Of a stretch of 64,000 nucleotides of DNA, positions 56,384 to 64,000 are shown piece by piece (position 1 is the first letter of the stretch; every line of letters begins with the position of its first letter). Source of the DNA: Halopolyspora algeriensis (GTDB taxonomy: Bacteria; Actinomycetota; Actinomycetes; Mycobacteriales; Pseudonocardiaceae). The stretch covers positions 62,001 to 126,000 of the forward strand of contig NZ_QPJC01000007.1 of NCBI RefSeq assembly GCF_003337235.1, written 5' to 3'. The notes under the pieces are model-generated. The model worked only from the letters and a program-made list of their open reading frames with translations. It was not told the DNA's origin and searched no databases. The translations under genes and the position numbers were made by a program.

Positions 56384-57307
56384 CTATTCCAGGAACTGCC
56401 GCAGGCTCGCGGCGATACCGGTCGGTCCCAGCCCGTGCGCGGCCTCGTGCTGCTCGGCGGTGCCGTAGGCGCGCAGTTCCGCGTCACGGCGAACGCCCAG
56501 GGCGTGCACACGATGCGGAAGGTCGGACAGGACGTCGCTGACGACGTGCGTGGAGGTACCGCGCAGGTACGGCTCGACGAGCACGACGTCCGGGCTCGCC
56601 GCCGACACCGCGGCACGGAGCCCGGCGGAGTCGAACGGCCGTATCGTCGGCGCGTACAGCACCGTCACATCCAGCGTCGCGGTCGCGGCGAGCACGGGAC
56701 GCAGCGTCGGCCCCACGGCGACGACGACACCGTGACGTCCGTGCCGCACGGGCCGAAACTTCGGTCCCTCGGCCAGCGGTTCGGCATTGCCGCGATCGGA
56801 GAGGCGAATGTAGACGGGCTCGTCGGTGGCCAGCGCCGAGTTCAGCATCGCCGGGACCTCCGCGGGATGGCCCGGTACGTGCACGGTCCAGCCCGGCAGT
56901 GTGTCCAGCAGTGCGACATCGCCCGGGGCCATGTGCGTCCGGCCGGCCGCCGGGTAGTCGTAGGAAGCGCCGGTGCTGACCAGGACGGCACCGGCACCCT
57001 GATGGGCGAGGTCGAGTTTGATCTGCTCGAAGGGCCGCTCGACCAGGAACGGCGTGATCGTGTGCACCACCGGGCGCATTCCCGCCAGGGCCAGACCTCC
57101 CGCCACGCCGATCATCGCCTGCTCACGGATGCCGACGTTGATCACTCGGTCGGGGTGGCGCCGCGCGGCCTCGGTGAACCGGTCGGCGGAGATCTCGGCC
57201 AGCACCACGGCCGCTCGCGGGTCGGCATCGAGGGCGGTGCTCATGGTGTCCGTGAAGACCTCGCGCATGCCGGCCGCGGGCATGGTGGTCGTTGCGAGTG
57301 CGGTCAT
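56384..57307 (-). CDS. Transketolase-like protein, C-terminal subunit
   Basis: This 307-aa protein is the pyrimidine-binding and C-terminal half of a split transketolase. It includes INVGIREQAMIGVAGGLALA with the catalytic Glu, VVHTITPFLVERPFEQIKLD and VLVSTGASYDYPAAGRTHMA. ATG at 57307 overlaps the N-terminal subunit's stop as ATGA. Split pairs use thiamine diphosphate to move two-carbon units, but some serve specialised pathways instead of the pentose cycle. Confidence 0.88.
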   Translation of the reverse strand: MTALATTTMPAAGMREVFTDTMSTALDADPRAAVVLAEISADRFTEAARRHPDRVINVGIREQAMIGVAGGLALAGMRPVVHTITPFLVERPFEQIKLDLAHQGAGAVLVSTGASYDYPAAGRTHMAPGDVALLDTLPGWTVHVPGHPAEVPAMLNSALATDEPVYIRLSDRGNAEPLAEGPKFRPVRHGRHGVVVAVGPTLRPVLAATATLDVTVLYAPTIRPFDSAGLRAAVSAASPDVVLVEPYLRGTSTHVVSDVLSDLPHRVHALGVRRDAELRAYGTAEQHEAAHGLGPTGIAASLRQFLE

Positions 57308-58017
57308 GCGAGAACTCCCCTCTCCGTCACGTGTGCGACCACCGCGAGCGGCCGGTCGGTGCGGGTGTCGGTCAGCGCCTTGCGCAGGGCGTCGTGGTCG
57401 CGACCGTCGACGGTGCGCTGCCGCCAGCCCTCTCCGGCGAAGCGCTCGCCGATTCCTCCCGGCCAGCCGTGGGTGGAGGAGGAGTTGTCGACGACGACGG
57501 TGGTCAGCTGTCCCAGGCCCAGCCGCCCTGCCAGCGCGATGGCCTCGTGGTTGCTGCCTTCCTCCAGTTCGGCGTCGCCGACGAGCACGACGACGCGCGG
57601 GTGCGTGTGACCGCGTGCACGCAGGCCGAGGACGGTACCCAGCGCCAGCGGCAGGCCGTGCCCGAGCGATCCGCTGCCGATCTCCACCCCCGGCACCAGC
57701 GTCCGGTCGGGATGGAAGCCCAGCGGCGAGTCGAACTCGCCCCAGCCGTGCAGCAGGTCGGGGTCGAAGAACCCCTTGGCGGCGAGCACGGCGTAGTAGG
57801 CCATCGGACCGTGGCCTTTGGACAGCAGGAAGCGGTCCCGCTCGGGATCGGCCGTGTTGTGCGGGTTCACGGCCAGTACCCGGTCGTAGAGCACCCACAG
57901 CACGTCCAGGGTGGAATGCGCGGCCGGCGAGTGCTTCTCGTCGCCGGCCATGCGGTTCAACAACGCGGGCAGATCGGCGTAGTCCGGTTCCGCGCCGGGT
58001 TTCGTGGTCATCGTCAT
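57304..58017 (-). CDS. Transketolase-like protein, N-terminal (ThDP) subunit
   Basis: This 237-aa protein carries the thiamine-diphosphate-binding half: DRFLLSKGHGPMAYYAVLAA, GVEIGSGSLGHGLPLALGTV, and the metal/ThDP motif VGDAELEEGSNHEAI ending VDNSSSTHGWPG. The last is more usually a VDxN metal-binding segment, so this is a divergent member. ATG at 58017 has no Shine-Dalgarno, and the promoter elements sit so close that the mRNA is probably leaderless. It is divergent from soxR, with the probable SoxR box in its promoter. Confidence 0.87.
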   Translation of the reverse strand: MTMTTKPGAEPDYADLPALLNRMAGDEKHSPAAHSTLDVLWVLYDRVLAVNPHNTADPERDRFLLSKGHGPMAYYAVLAAKGFFDPDLLHGWGEFDSPLGFHPDRTLVPGVEIGSGSLGHGLPLALGTVLGLRARGHTHPRVVVLVGDAELEEGSNHEAIALAGRLGLGQLTTVVVDNSSSTHGWPGGIGERFAGEGWRQRTVDGRDHDALRKALTDTRTDRPLAVVAHVTERGVLA

Positions 58018-58023
58018 GGCGCT

Positions 58024-58054
58024 AGCATCGAACTTCGAGTTCGCTTGAAGTCAA
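58024..58054 (-). promoter_or_regulatory. SoxR/MerR-type promoter of the transketolase operon
   Basis: On the minus strand TTGACT (58054-58049) is followed by a 19-nt spacer and GATGCT (58029-58024). The spacer holds the dyad CTTCAAG-cgaa-CTCGAAG (imperfect). A 19-nt spacer with a dyad between the -35 and -10 elements is the MerR-family arrangement. The predicted transcription start coincides with the ATG at 58017. Confidence 0.6.
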
Positions 58055-58070
58055 GAGAACGGGTCGGAGC

Positions 58071-58532
58071 GTGTCGAAACTGCCGAAACTGCTCACCATC
58101 GGCGAGGTCGCCCACCGCAGTGGAGTGGCACAGACGGCGCTGCGGTTCTACGAGGACCGCGGTCTGATCTCGGCCACCCGGACCAGCGGCAACCAGCGCC
58201 GCTACGAACGCGGCGTCCTGCGCAGACTGGCCTTCATCCGCGCCGCCCAGCGCGTCGGGCTCAGCCTGGAGCAGGTCGCCGAGGCGCTGGCGACGCTGCC
58301 ACAGGATCACGCCCCCACCAAGGCCGACTGGGAACGCCTGTCCCGGCGGTGGCGCGACGAACTCGACGCGCGCATCGACGGGCTGCAGCGACTACGCGAT
58401 CGACTCACCGGCTGCATCGGATGCGGTTGCCTGTCCCTGCGCACCTGCGCGCTGCACAACACCGACGACCGGATGGCCGAGTTCGGACCGGGGGCTCCCC
58501 GCCTGCGCCCCGACGCCGACGGCGGTTTGTAA
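58071..58532 (+). CDS. soxR: Redox-sensitive MerR-family activator SoxR
   Basis: This 153-aa MerR regulator has the winged helix LLTIGEVAHRSGVAQTALRF, YEDRGLI and RTSGNQRRYERGVLRRLAFI. The C-terminal [2Fe-2S] motif C-x2-C-x-C-x5-C reads CIGCGCLSLRTC at about residues 119-130, identical in spacing to SoxR of E. coli. In actinobacteria SoxR responds to redox-active compounds rather than only superoxide. GTG at 58071 starts the homology. It is divergent from the transketolase pair, which probably is its target. Confidence 0.93.
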   Translation: MSKLPKLLTIGEVAHRSGVAQTALRFYEDRGLISATRTSGNQRRYERGVLRRLAFIRAAQRVGLSLEQVAEALATLPQDHAPTKADWERLSRRWRDELDARIDGLQRLRDRLTGCIGCGCLSLRTCALHNTDDRMAEFGPGAPRLRPDADGGL

Positions 58533-58643
58533 GGCGGATACACCCGATCACGTGATTTCGCGCCCGCCGAGGTGCGAGCGCCCTCACTACGGGAAATTCT
58601 CGCGGCATCGCCGTCACAGCCGCCGCACGGAGGTCGCCACGCG

Positions 58644-58922
58644 ATGCCCACCTACCTCTACCGGTGCCGGGAGTGTGGACCCTTCGACACGAGCAGGCCG
58701 CTGGGTACCGCAGCGGCCACCGAACCGTGCCCGGTGTGTGCGGTTCCGGCCCCGCGGCTGTTCACCGCACCCCGGCTGAACCGCGCGGCGGGTCCGCTCA
58801 CCCGGGCTCATGAGCAGAGCCTGCGCAGTGCCGACGAGCCCGATGTGGTGACAACACCACCTCCGGCGGCCCCGGCTCGCACCACGCACGATCCGCGCCA
58901 CGCCCGCCTGCCCCGCCCCTGA
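58644..58922 (+). CDS. fmdB: FmdB family zinc-ribbon protein
   Basis: This 92-aa protein has the FmdB zinc ribbon MPTYLYRCRECGPFD, with the second Cys pair in PCPVCAVPAPRLFTAP, then a hydrophilic disordered tail. FmdB of Methylophilus is thought to regulate formamidase; in other bacteria the family is of unknown function. ATG at 58644 follows GGAGGT. The gene is 23 nt ahead of fmdA, which reproduces the original Methylophilus arrangement. Confidence 0.88.
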   Translation: MPTYLYRCRECGPFDTSRPLGTAAATEPCPVCAVPAPRLFTAPRLNRAAGPLTRAHEQSLRSADEPDVVTTPPPAAPARTTHDPRHARLPRP

Positions 58923-58945
58923 CCGCGCCGAAGGGAAGCATTCCC

Positions 58946-60187
58946 ATGCCCGAGGTCCTGTTCAGCGTCGACCAGTCCCAGAGCTTCACCGAGCAGAACG
59001 TGCTCGGACACAACCGATGGCATCCCGATATTCCACCGGCTGCGACGGTGCGCCCGGATTCGGAGTTCCGTCTCGAGTGCCGGGAATGGTTCGACGGGAC
59101 GATCCACAACGACGACTCCGCCAACGACGTGCGTGACGCCGATCTGTCCCTGGTGCACCAGCTGTCCGGGCCGATCGCCGTCGAGGGCGCCGAGCCCGGT
59201 GACCTGCTCGTCGTCGACGTCCTCGACCTCGGACCGGTGCCGCAGGAGAGCGGGCCGGTTGCGGGACAGAGCTGGGGGTATACCGGGATCTTCGCCCGCG
59301 ACAACGGCGGCGGCTTCCTCACCGACCACTTCCCCAGCGCCTACAAGGCGGTGTGGGACTTCCACGGCCACACCGCGACCTCGCGCCACCTGCCGGGAGT
59401 GAGCTTCACCGGGCTCGCCCACCCGGGTTTGATGGGCACCGCGCCGTCGGCGGAGATGCTGAGCCGGTGGAACGACCGGGAAGGCGCGTTGCGCGACACC
59501 GACCCGACACGGGTGCCACCCCTGGCGTTGCCGCCGGAACCGAACAACGCCCGTCTGGGCGGGCTGAGCGGGGACGAGTACGACCGGGTCGCAGGCGAGG
59601 CCGCCCGCACCGCCCCACCACGGGAGAACGGCGGCAACCAGGACATCAAGAATCTCTCCCGCGGCTCCCGGGTGTTCTATCCGGTGTACGTGCCCGGGGC
59701 GAAATTCTCGGTGGGGGACCTGCACTTCAGTCAGGGAGACGGCGAGATCACCTTCTGCGGTGCGATCGAGATGGGCGGGTTCATCGACCTGCACGTCGAC
59801 GTGATCAAGGGCGGGATGGAGACGTTCGGCGTCTCCGCGCCGGTGTTCATGCCCGGCAGGATCGAGCCGCGCTACACCGAATTCCTCACCTTCGCCGGCC
59901 TGTCGGTCACCGAGTCCGGCGAGCAGCGCTACCTCGACACGACCCTGGCCTACCGCCGTGCGTGCCTGCACGCGATCGAGTACCTGACGAAGTTCGGCTA
60001 CACGCCCGAGCAGGCGTACCTGCTCCTCGGCGCCGCGCCGATCGAGGGCCGCCTGTCCGGTGTGGTCGACATCCCGAACGCCTGCGCCACGCTCTACCTG
60101 CCGACGGCGATCTTCGACGACGACATCCGCCCCACCTCGGGCATCCCGCAACGGGTGGACCGCGGCCAGTGCGCGGTGAGCAACTGA
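58946..60187 (+). CDS. fmdA: Formamidase (acetamidase/formamidase family)
   Basis: This 413-aa metal-dependent amidase hydrolyses formamide or short amides to ammonia and the acid. Markers are VLGHNRWHPDIPPAATV, TIHNDDSANDV, YTGIFARDNGGGFLTDHFP and LAHPGLMGTAPS. IEMGGFIDLHVDV, FCGAIE and GVVDIPNACATLYLPTAIFD follow. Length is normal. The fmdB-fmdA pairing supports FmdA rather than AmdA. Physiological source of formamide could be histidine or cyanide breakdown, which is inference. Confidence 0.92.
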   Translation: MPEVLFSVDQSQSFTEQNVLGHNRWHPDIPPAATVRPDSEFRLECREWFDGTIHNDDSANDVRDADLSLVHQLSGPIAVEGAEPGDLLVVDVLDLGPVPQESGPVAGQSWGYTGIFARDNGGGFLTDHFPSAYKAVWDFHGHTATSRHLPGVSFTGLAHPGLMGTAPSAEMLSRWNDREGALRDTDPTRVPPLALPPEPNNARLGGLSGDEYDRVAGEAARTAPPRENGGNQDIKNLSRGSRVFYPVYVPGAKFSVGDLHFSQGDGEITFCGAIEMGGFIDLHVDVIKGGMETFGVSAPVFMPGRIEPRYTEFLTFAGLSVTESGEQRYLDTTLAYRRACLHAIEYLTKFGYTPEQAYLLLGAAPIEGRLSGVVDIPNACATLYLPTAIFDDDIRPTSGIPQRVDRGQCAVSN

Positions 60188-60200
60188 CTCACCGTCGAAT

Positions 60201-60881
60201 TCACGTCTCGGTGTTCCGGAGGTAGACCATCTCGGGGCGCCCGACTCCACCGTACTGGGGCCGGCGTACGGCCATGCCGGTGTCCACGAGGTACTCCAGG
60301 TAGCGCCGTGCGGTCACCCGCGACACACCACTGGCTCGGCCGATCGTCTCCGCCGAGGCCCCGTGCGGACGCTCGCGCATCGCCGAGACGACAGCGGTGA
60401 GAGTCTCCTCGCTCATGCCCTTGGGCAGCGAGGAGGGACTCACTGCCCGCAACGCCGAGAAGGCCCGGTCGATTTCGCCTTGACCACTGGCTTCGCGATC
60501 GTGACCGAGGTTGGAACGAAACTGTGCGTAGTGCTCCAGCTTGTCTCGCATCGCCGCGAACGTGAACGGTTTGAGCAGGTACTGCACCACTCCGCTCGCC
60601 ACCGACTCCCGGACGATCCGGAGATCACGAGCCGAGGTCACCGCGATCACGTCCGTACCGCTGCCGACCTTCCGCAGGGCGCGGCTGACTCGGAGGCCGT
60701 CCATGTCCGGCAGCCGCAGATCCAACAACACCAGGTCGACCGGTGTCTGCTCCAGGAACCGCAGCGCGGCCTGACCGGTACGCACCCGCCCGGCGGTTTC
60801 GAACCCCGCGATGCGCTGCACGTACAGCTCGTGCGCCTCGGCCGCGACCGGGTCGTCCTCGACGATCAGTACCGAGATCAC
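60201..60881 (-). CDS. CitB/DpiA-type response regulator
   Basis: This 226-aa response regulator has a receiver domain with D9-D10, phospho-acceptor D54 in LVLLDLRLPDMDGL, Thr in VIAVTSARD and Lys in LLKPF. Its C-terminal helix-turn-helix ([20 protein letters not shown]) is of the CitT/DpiA type that senses C4- or C6-acids. It overlaps the kinase stop by 4 nt and is convergent with fmdA. Confidence 0.9.
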   Translation of the reverse strand: MISVLIVEDDPVAAEAHELYVQRIAGFETAGRVRTGQAALRFLEQTPVDLVLLDLRLPDMDGLRVSRALRKVGSGTDVIAVTSARDLRIVRESVASGVVQYLLKPFTFAAMRDKLEHYAQFRSNLGHDREASGQGEIDRAFSALRAVSPSSLPKGMSEETLTAVVSAMRERPHGASAETIGRASGVSRVTARRYLEYLVDTGMAVRRPQYGGVGRPEMVYLRNTET

Positions 60882-62539
60882 GCTCGCGCTCCCGTGAGGT
60901 GGCTTCCGCGGGGCGCGGTCTGCGGCAGGTGCACGGTGAACACGGCGCCGCCGTGTTCACCGACCTCGGCGCGGCCGCCGTAACGGCGGAAGCTCTGCCC
61001 CACCAGCGCCAGCCCGAGTCCGCGCCCGTCGTCCCGGGTCGAGAAACCGCGCTCGAAGACCTGCCCCGTGGAAGCGGGATCGAGCCCGGGACCGTTGTCG
61101 GCAACCCGGAGCACCAGTTCTCCGGTGTCGGGGTCGGTGCGGGCGGTGACCGTGATGGTCGGCCGCTGCTCGCGCGTGCCCTCCATGACCGCCTCGATCG
61201 CGTTGTCCATGAGATTGCCCAGGATGGTCACGAGATCACGGGAGGCGATGTGCTCGATCGCCTCCTCGTCGACCGCCGTGTCCTCGGTGAGCACCACTTC
61301 GATTCCGCGCTCGTGCGCCTCCGCGCTCTTGCCGAGCAGCACGGCGGCAAGCACGGGTTCGGTCACCGCCCCCACCACGCGGTCGGTGAGCTGCTGGGCG
61401 AGCGCGAGCTCTGCGGTGGCGAACTCCACGGCTTCCCCGGTACGCCCGAGCTCGATCAGCGACACCACCGTGTGCAGCCGTTTCGCGGACTCGTGCGCCT
61501 GCGAGCGCAGCGACTCCGAGAACCCGCGCATCGAGTCGAGTTCCCTGGTCAACGCCTGCAGCTCGGTGTGATCGCGCAGGGTGACCACACTCCCGAGGTT
61601 CCGCCCGCCGCTGCGGACGGTCGAGACGTTGACCAGCACCACCCTGTCGGCGGTCAGATGCACCTCGTCGCGGACGTCGCGGCCGACGCGGAGAGTGTCG
61701 ACCAACGACTCCGGCAGTCCGGCCTCGGCGAGCGCCGTGCCCTCGACCTCGGTCGAGTCCACCGACAACAGCGCCGCCGCGCCGTCGTTGCACAGGGTGA
61801 GCACTTCCGACGGTGACACGAGCAGGAGTCCTTCCCGTACCGCGTGCAGGATCGCGTCGTGATACTCGTACATCCGGCTCAGCTCGGCGGGCCGGAGCCC
61901 GTGGGTGTGCCTGCGCAGCCGGTTGCTGACCCAGTAGGTGCCCACTCCTCCGAGCAGCAGGGCCAGCCCGGCCACGGCGATCAGCACGGTCAGCTGATCA
62001 CGGAACTCGCGGGTGAGCACCTTGACCTTGATCCCGACGCTGACCAGGGCGCGCACCTCGCCCTCCTCGCCGAACACGGGTGCGACCGCACGCACGGAAG
62101 GGCCGAGCGTGCCGGTGTAGGTCTCCGTGAACGTCCTCCCCCGCACGGCCGGTCCGATGTGTCCCCAGAACCGCTCCCCGATCCGGCGCGGCTCGGGGTG
62201 GGTGTAGCGGATACCGCGCGGGTCCATGATGGTGATGAAGTCGACGCCGGTGTCGGTCTGCACCTCCTTCGACCAGGGCTGCAGGACCGTGCTCGGCTCG
62301 GACAGACGCAGAGCGCGGCGCAGCTGAGGTGTGGCCGCCAGTGTCTCGGCCACCGCGATCACCTCCTGCCGTGCGGCCTGCTGATTGCGCCGCTGCGCGT
62401 CGTACCAGGCCAAACCCGCCCCGGCCACGACGACGGTGACCACGATCACAACCTGCAGGGCGAACAACTGCCGCGCCAGGCTCCATCCGCCGGAGCTGCG
62501 GCGAAACCGGTTCCGTACCACGGCCCTCCTGTCGAACAT
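60878..62539 (-). CDS. CitA/DpiB-type sensor histidine kinase
   Basis: This 553-aa kinase has a helix at about 24-46, an extracytoplasmic PAS/CitA-like domain (DTGVDFITIMDPRGIRYTHP) and a second helix (LTVLIAVAGLALLLGGVGTY). A cytoplasmic PAS domain and an ATPase domain follow (TILGNLMDNAIEAVMEG, VADNGPGLD, DDGRGLGLALVGQSFRR). The phospho-acceptor region reads LRSQAHESAKRLHTVVSLIE: the His is kept but the usual Asn of HExxN is Lys. It pairs with the response regulator and probably controls the divergent GntP permease. Confidence 0.9.
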   Translation of the reverse strand: MFDRRAVVRNRFRRSSGGWSLARQLFALQVVIVVTVVVAGAGLAWYDAQRRNQQAARQEVIAVAETLAATPQLRRALRLSEPSTVLQPWSKEVQTDTGVDFITIMDPRGIRYTHPEPRRIGERFWGHIGPAVRGRTFTETYTGTLGPSVRAVAPVFGEEGEVRALVSVGIKVKVLTREFRDQLTVLIAVAGLALLLGGVGTYWVSNRLRRHTHGLRPAELSRMYEYHDAILHAVREGLLLVSPSEVLTLCNDGAAALLSVDSTEVEGTALAEAGLPESLVDTLRVGRDVRDEVHLTADRVVLVNVSTVRSGGRNLGSVVTLRDHTELQALTRELDSMRGFSESLRSQAHESAKRLHTVVSLIELGRTGEAVEFATAELALAQQLTDRVVGAVTEPVLAAVLLGKSAEAHERGIEVVLTEDTAVDEEAIEHIASRDLVTILGNLMDNAIEAVMEGTREQRPTITVTARTDPDTGELVLRVADNGPGLDPASTGQVFERGFSTRDDGRGLGLALVGQSFRRYGGRAEVGEHGGAVFTVHLPQTAPRGSHLTGARA

Positions 62540-62554
62540 GTCGAGTTACCGACC

Positions 62555-62578
62555 GGTGAACGTAGTGAACACAAACGT
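62555..62578. promoter_or_regulatory. Candidate response-regulator site between citA-like and gntP-like genes
   Basis: GGTGAACGTAGTGAACACAAACGTG contains two GTGAAC words 9 bp apart and a third related AACGTG, about half a helical turn short of one full turn each. It lies 15 bp from the kinase start and about 150 bp from the permease start. It could bind the CitB-type regulator. Confidence 0.3.
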
Positions 62579-62723
62579 GACGGCGCCACCAACCGGCGTT
62601 CATAGTCCCCGCGATGCACGGCGTGATCCGAAGCACGGGCAGGTCCGGGGCGATCGGCGGCCCCGCCGCACCGGACCCGTTCACCCGCCGTGACTCGTGG
62701 ACGACAACGACAAGGAGGTCCGG

Positions 62724-64000
62724 TTGAGTGACGTACTGATCCTGCTGCACACGGCCATCGCGCTCACTGCCACGGTGCTGCTGATCCTGGTCGCACGGAT
62801 CGAGCCACTGATCGCTCTGCTGACCGGTTCGATCTATCTGGGTCTGGCCACCGGGCTGGGTTTCCAGGGCACCGTCGAGGCCATCACGAACGGCTTCGGC
62901 GACATCATGAGCAGTATCGGACTGTTGATCACGTTCGGTGTCCTGCTGGGTTCGCTGCTGTCGGCCACCGGGGCCTTGCGGAAGCTGACCGAGTCGCTGT
63001 TGCGCGTCTTCGGCGCCGAACGCGCTCCCTACGTCTTCAGCACCTCCATGAGCAGCGTGTTCCCGGCCATCTACACGGATGTGCTGCTCGTGTTGACGGC
63101 GCCGCTGGGCCGTTCCATCGCGCCTCGCATCCGGCGGGACGGAACCGCCGCGATGGGCGCGGCACTGATCTTGGGATCGGAACTGGGACTGGTACTGGTC
63201 ATTCCCGGTGCGGGCGCCCTGGCCGTCGCGGGGCTGCTGAACGTACCGCTGGGTTCGATGCTGCTGTTCGGGCTCGTGGTGACCGTGCCGACCGCGCTGA
63301 TCACGACTTTCCTGTACAAGCAGCTGCTCGAGCGGGGATTGTGGAACCGGAACTCCGACGAGCTGTCTCCACAGGACGCGCCCGCGGACGAACCGGTTGA
63401 GGCAGGTGCCGAGTCGGCCAAGCTCCCCTCTCTCGGCGTCTCCCTGCTTCCGCTGCTGGTCGCGATCGCACTCATCGCCGCCGGGGGAATCGCCAAGGTC
63501 GCTGGCGTCTCGTCGGGTCCGCTCGCGTTCTTCGGGGATCCGCTCGTCGCACTGTTCCTCGGCGTGGTCGGCGCGTACTTCCTGGCGTGGCGCAGCCTGT
63601 CGCGGCAACAGGCCGGAAACACGTTGAGCCGCGGGCTGCGCGAGTGCGGCAGCATCCTGGTCATCACCGGCGTCGGCGGGTCCCTGGGCGCCGTGATCAG
63701 CAAGACCGGACTGGAGGACATCCTCGCCGGGTACTTCTCCTCGAACGCGCTGTCGCCGCTGATCCTGGCGTGGATCATCGCAGCCGTGCTGCACGTGTGC
63801 ATCGGCTCGACCTCGGTGGCCGCCATCACCGCCGCAGGCATCCTGGCGCCGGTACTCGGCAGCATCGACATCTCCCCGCTGCTGGTCGCGCTGGCCGCCG
63901 GATCCGGCGCACTGTTCGCCGTGCACGTCAACAGCAACTTCTTCTGGATGTTCCAGCGGCTGCTGAACCTGTCCACCCGGGGCACGCTCAAAACGTGCAC
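62724..64000 (+). CDS. GntP family permease (partial, runs off the window)
   Basis: At least 425 residues of a gluconate:H+ symporter-type transporter are seen with about eleven membrane helices. Segments include IEPLIALLTGSIYLGLATGL, SSIGLLITFGVLLGSLLS, SSVFPAIYTDVLLVLTAPLG and the C-terminal HVNSNFFWMFQRL with STRGTLKTC, the usual GntP ending. TTG at 62724 is preceded by AAGGAGG at the ideal distance. It is divergent from the CitA/CitB-type system, so it probably imports the acid that the kinase senses. Only the last few residues lie outside the window. Confidence 0.88.
   Translation, partial: MSDVLILLHTAIALTATVLLILVARIEPLIALLTGSIYLGLATGLGFQGTVEAITNGFGDIMSSIGLLITFGVLLGSLLSATGALRKLTESLLRVFGAERAPYVFSTSMSSVFPAIYTDVLLVLTAPLGRSIAPRIRRDGTAAMGAALILGSELGLVLVIPGAGALAVAGLLNVPLGSMLLFGLVVTVPTALITTFLYKQLLERGLWNRNSDELSPQDAPADEPVEAGAESAKLPSLGVSLLPLLVAIALIAAGGIAKVAGVSSGPLAFFGDPLVALFLGVVGAYFLAWRSLSRQQAGNTLSRGLRECGSILVITGVGGSLGAVISKTGLEDILAGYFSSNALSPLILAWIIAAVLHVCIGSTSVAAITAAGILAPVLGSIDISPLLVALAAGSGALFAVHVNSNFFWMFQRLLNLSTRGTLKTC

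Noticed and set aside
61998-63926. A 642-residue minus-strand frame over the kinase start and GntP gene
   Set aside because: It is low-complexity (Gln/Arg-rich), antisense to GntP and out of frame with the kinase. The GntP reading has a good start and family sequence.

Overview
This is a high-GC actinobacterial chromosome segment, most likely from Pseudonocardiales (Saccharopolyspora/Actinopolyspora/Amycolatopsis-like). The evidence is third-position G/C codon bias, frequent GTG and TTG starts, dense operons with 4-nt ATGA/GTGA overlaps, a SigF/RsbW-type pair, the trp operon with a TIGR02234 membrane protein, and PriA-type dual His/Trp isomerase use. The genus cannot be fixed from the sequence. 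I saw no rRNA, tRNA, CRISPR or prophage. The only intact mobile element is one IS5-family insertion sequence.

Layout. 0.1-2.5 kb: anti-sigma kinase and SigF-like sigma factor, then a secreted M23 peptidase. 3.2-8.5 kb: an envelope-glycan module with a clear UDP-sulfoquinovose synthase (SqdB), a GtrA flippase, one ORF fusing a GT-C membrane enzyme to a GtrB-like GT2 domain, and a GalE-like epimerase. 8.6-12.1 kb: SRPBCC protein, PEP-hydrolase-family protein, Tm-1-like ATP-binding protein and a methyltransferase. 12.3-17.1 kb: a fatty-acid catabolic operon (acyl-CoA ligase, SDR, acyl-CoA dehydrogenase) divergent from a TetR regulator, with a palindromic operator between them. 17.1-21.3 kb: a MazF-like remnant, a tandem glycine riboswitch, gcvT, glyA and bioB. 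21.4-24.7 kb: LysE/Lrp pair, the IS element and tesB. 24.8-32.3 kb: pyk, VanZ-like, DUF2461, a STAND-LuxR regulator and a HelD-like RNA polymerase motor. 32.4-36.8 kb: a sugar operon (MFS, PfkB kinase, HPS, PHI) divergent from IclR. 37-42 kb: secreted M6 protease, an AbiEi/DUF559-like gene bracketed by identical palindromes, and a purine permease. 42.6-45.7 kb: cobalamin riboswitch and btuFCD. 45.8-52.4 kb: trpE-TIGR02234-trpC-trpB-trpA-lgt. 52.6-56.3 kb: TetR, then hisH-small membrane protein-priA-hisF-hisI. 56.4-58.5 kb: split transketolase under a probable SoxR box, divergent from soxR. 58.6-60.2 kb: fmdB-fmdA. 60.2-64 kb: CitB/CitA-type two-component system divergent from a GntP permease that runs off the window.

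The genes combine into glycine/one-carbon metabolism (riboswitch-gcvT-glyA), tryptophan and histidine synthesis sharing PriA, fatty-acid and sugar-acid catabolism with local repressors, and cobalamin uptake. The most unusual part is the SqdB-GtrA-GT-C/GT2 cluster, which I read as a candidate sulfoquinovose-based three-component glycosylation system. A 51-bp palindrome family (three copies), an RBS-masking hairpin in the IS, a toxin remnant and a probable leaderless SoxR-controlled promoter are the other points worth a second look.
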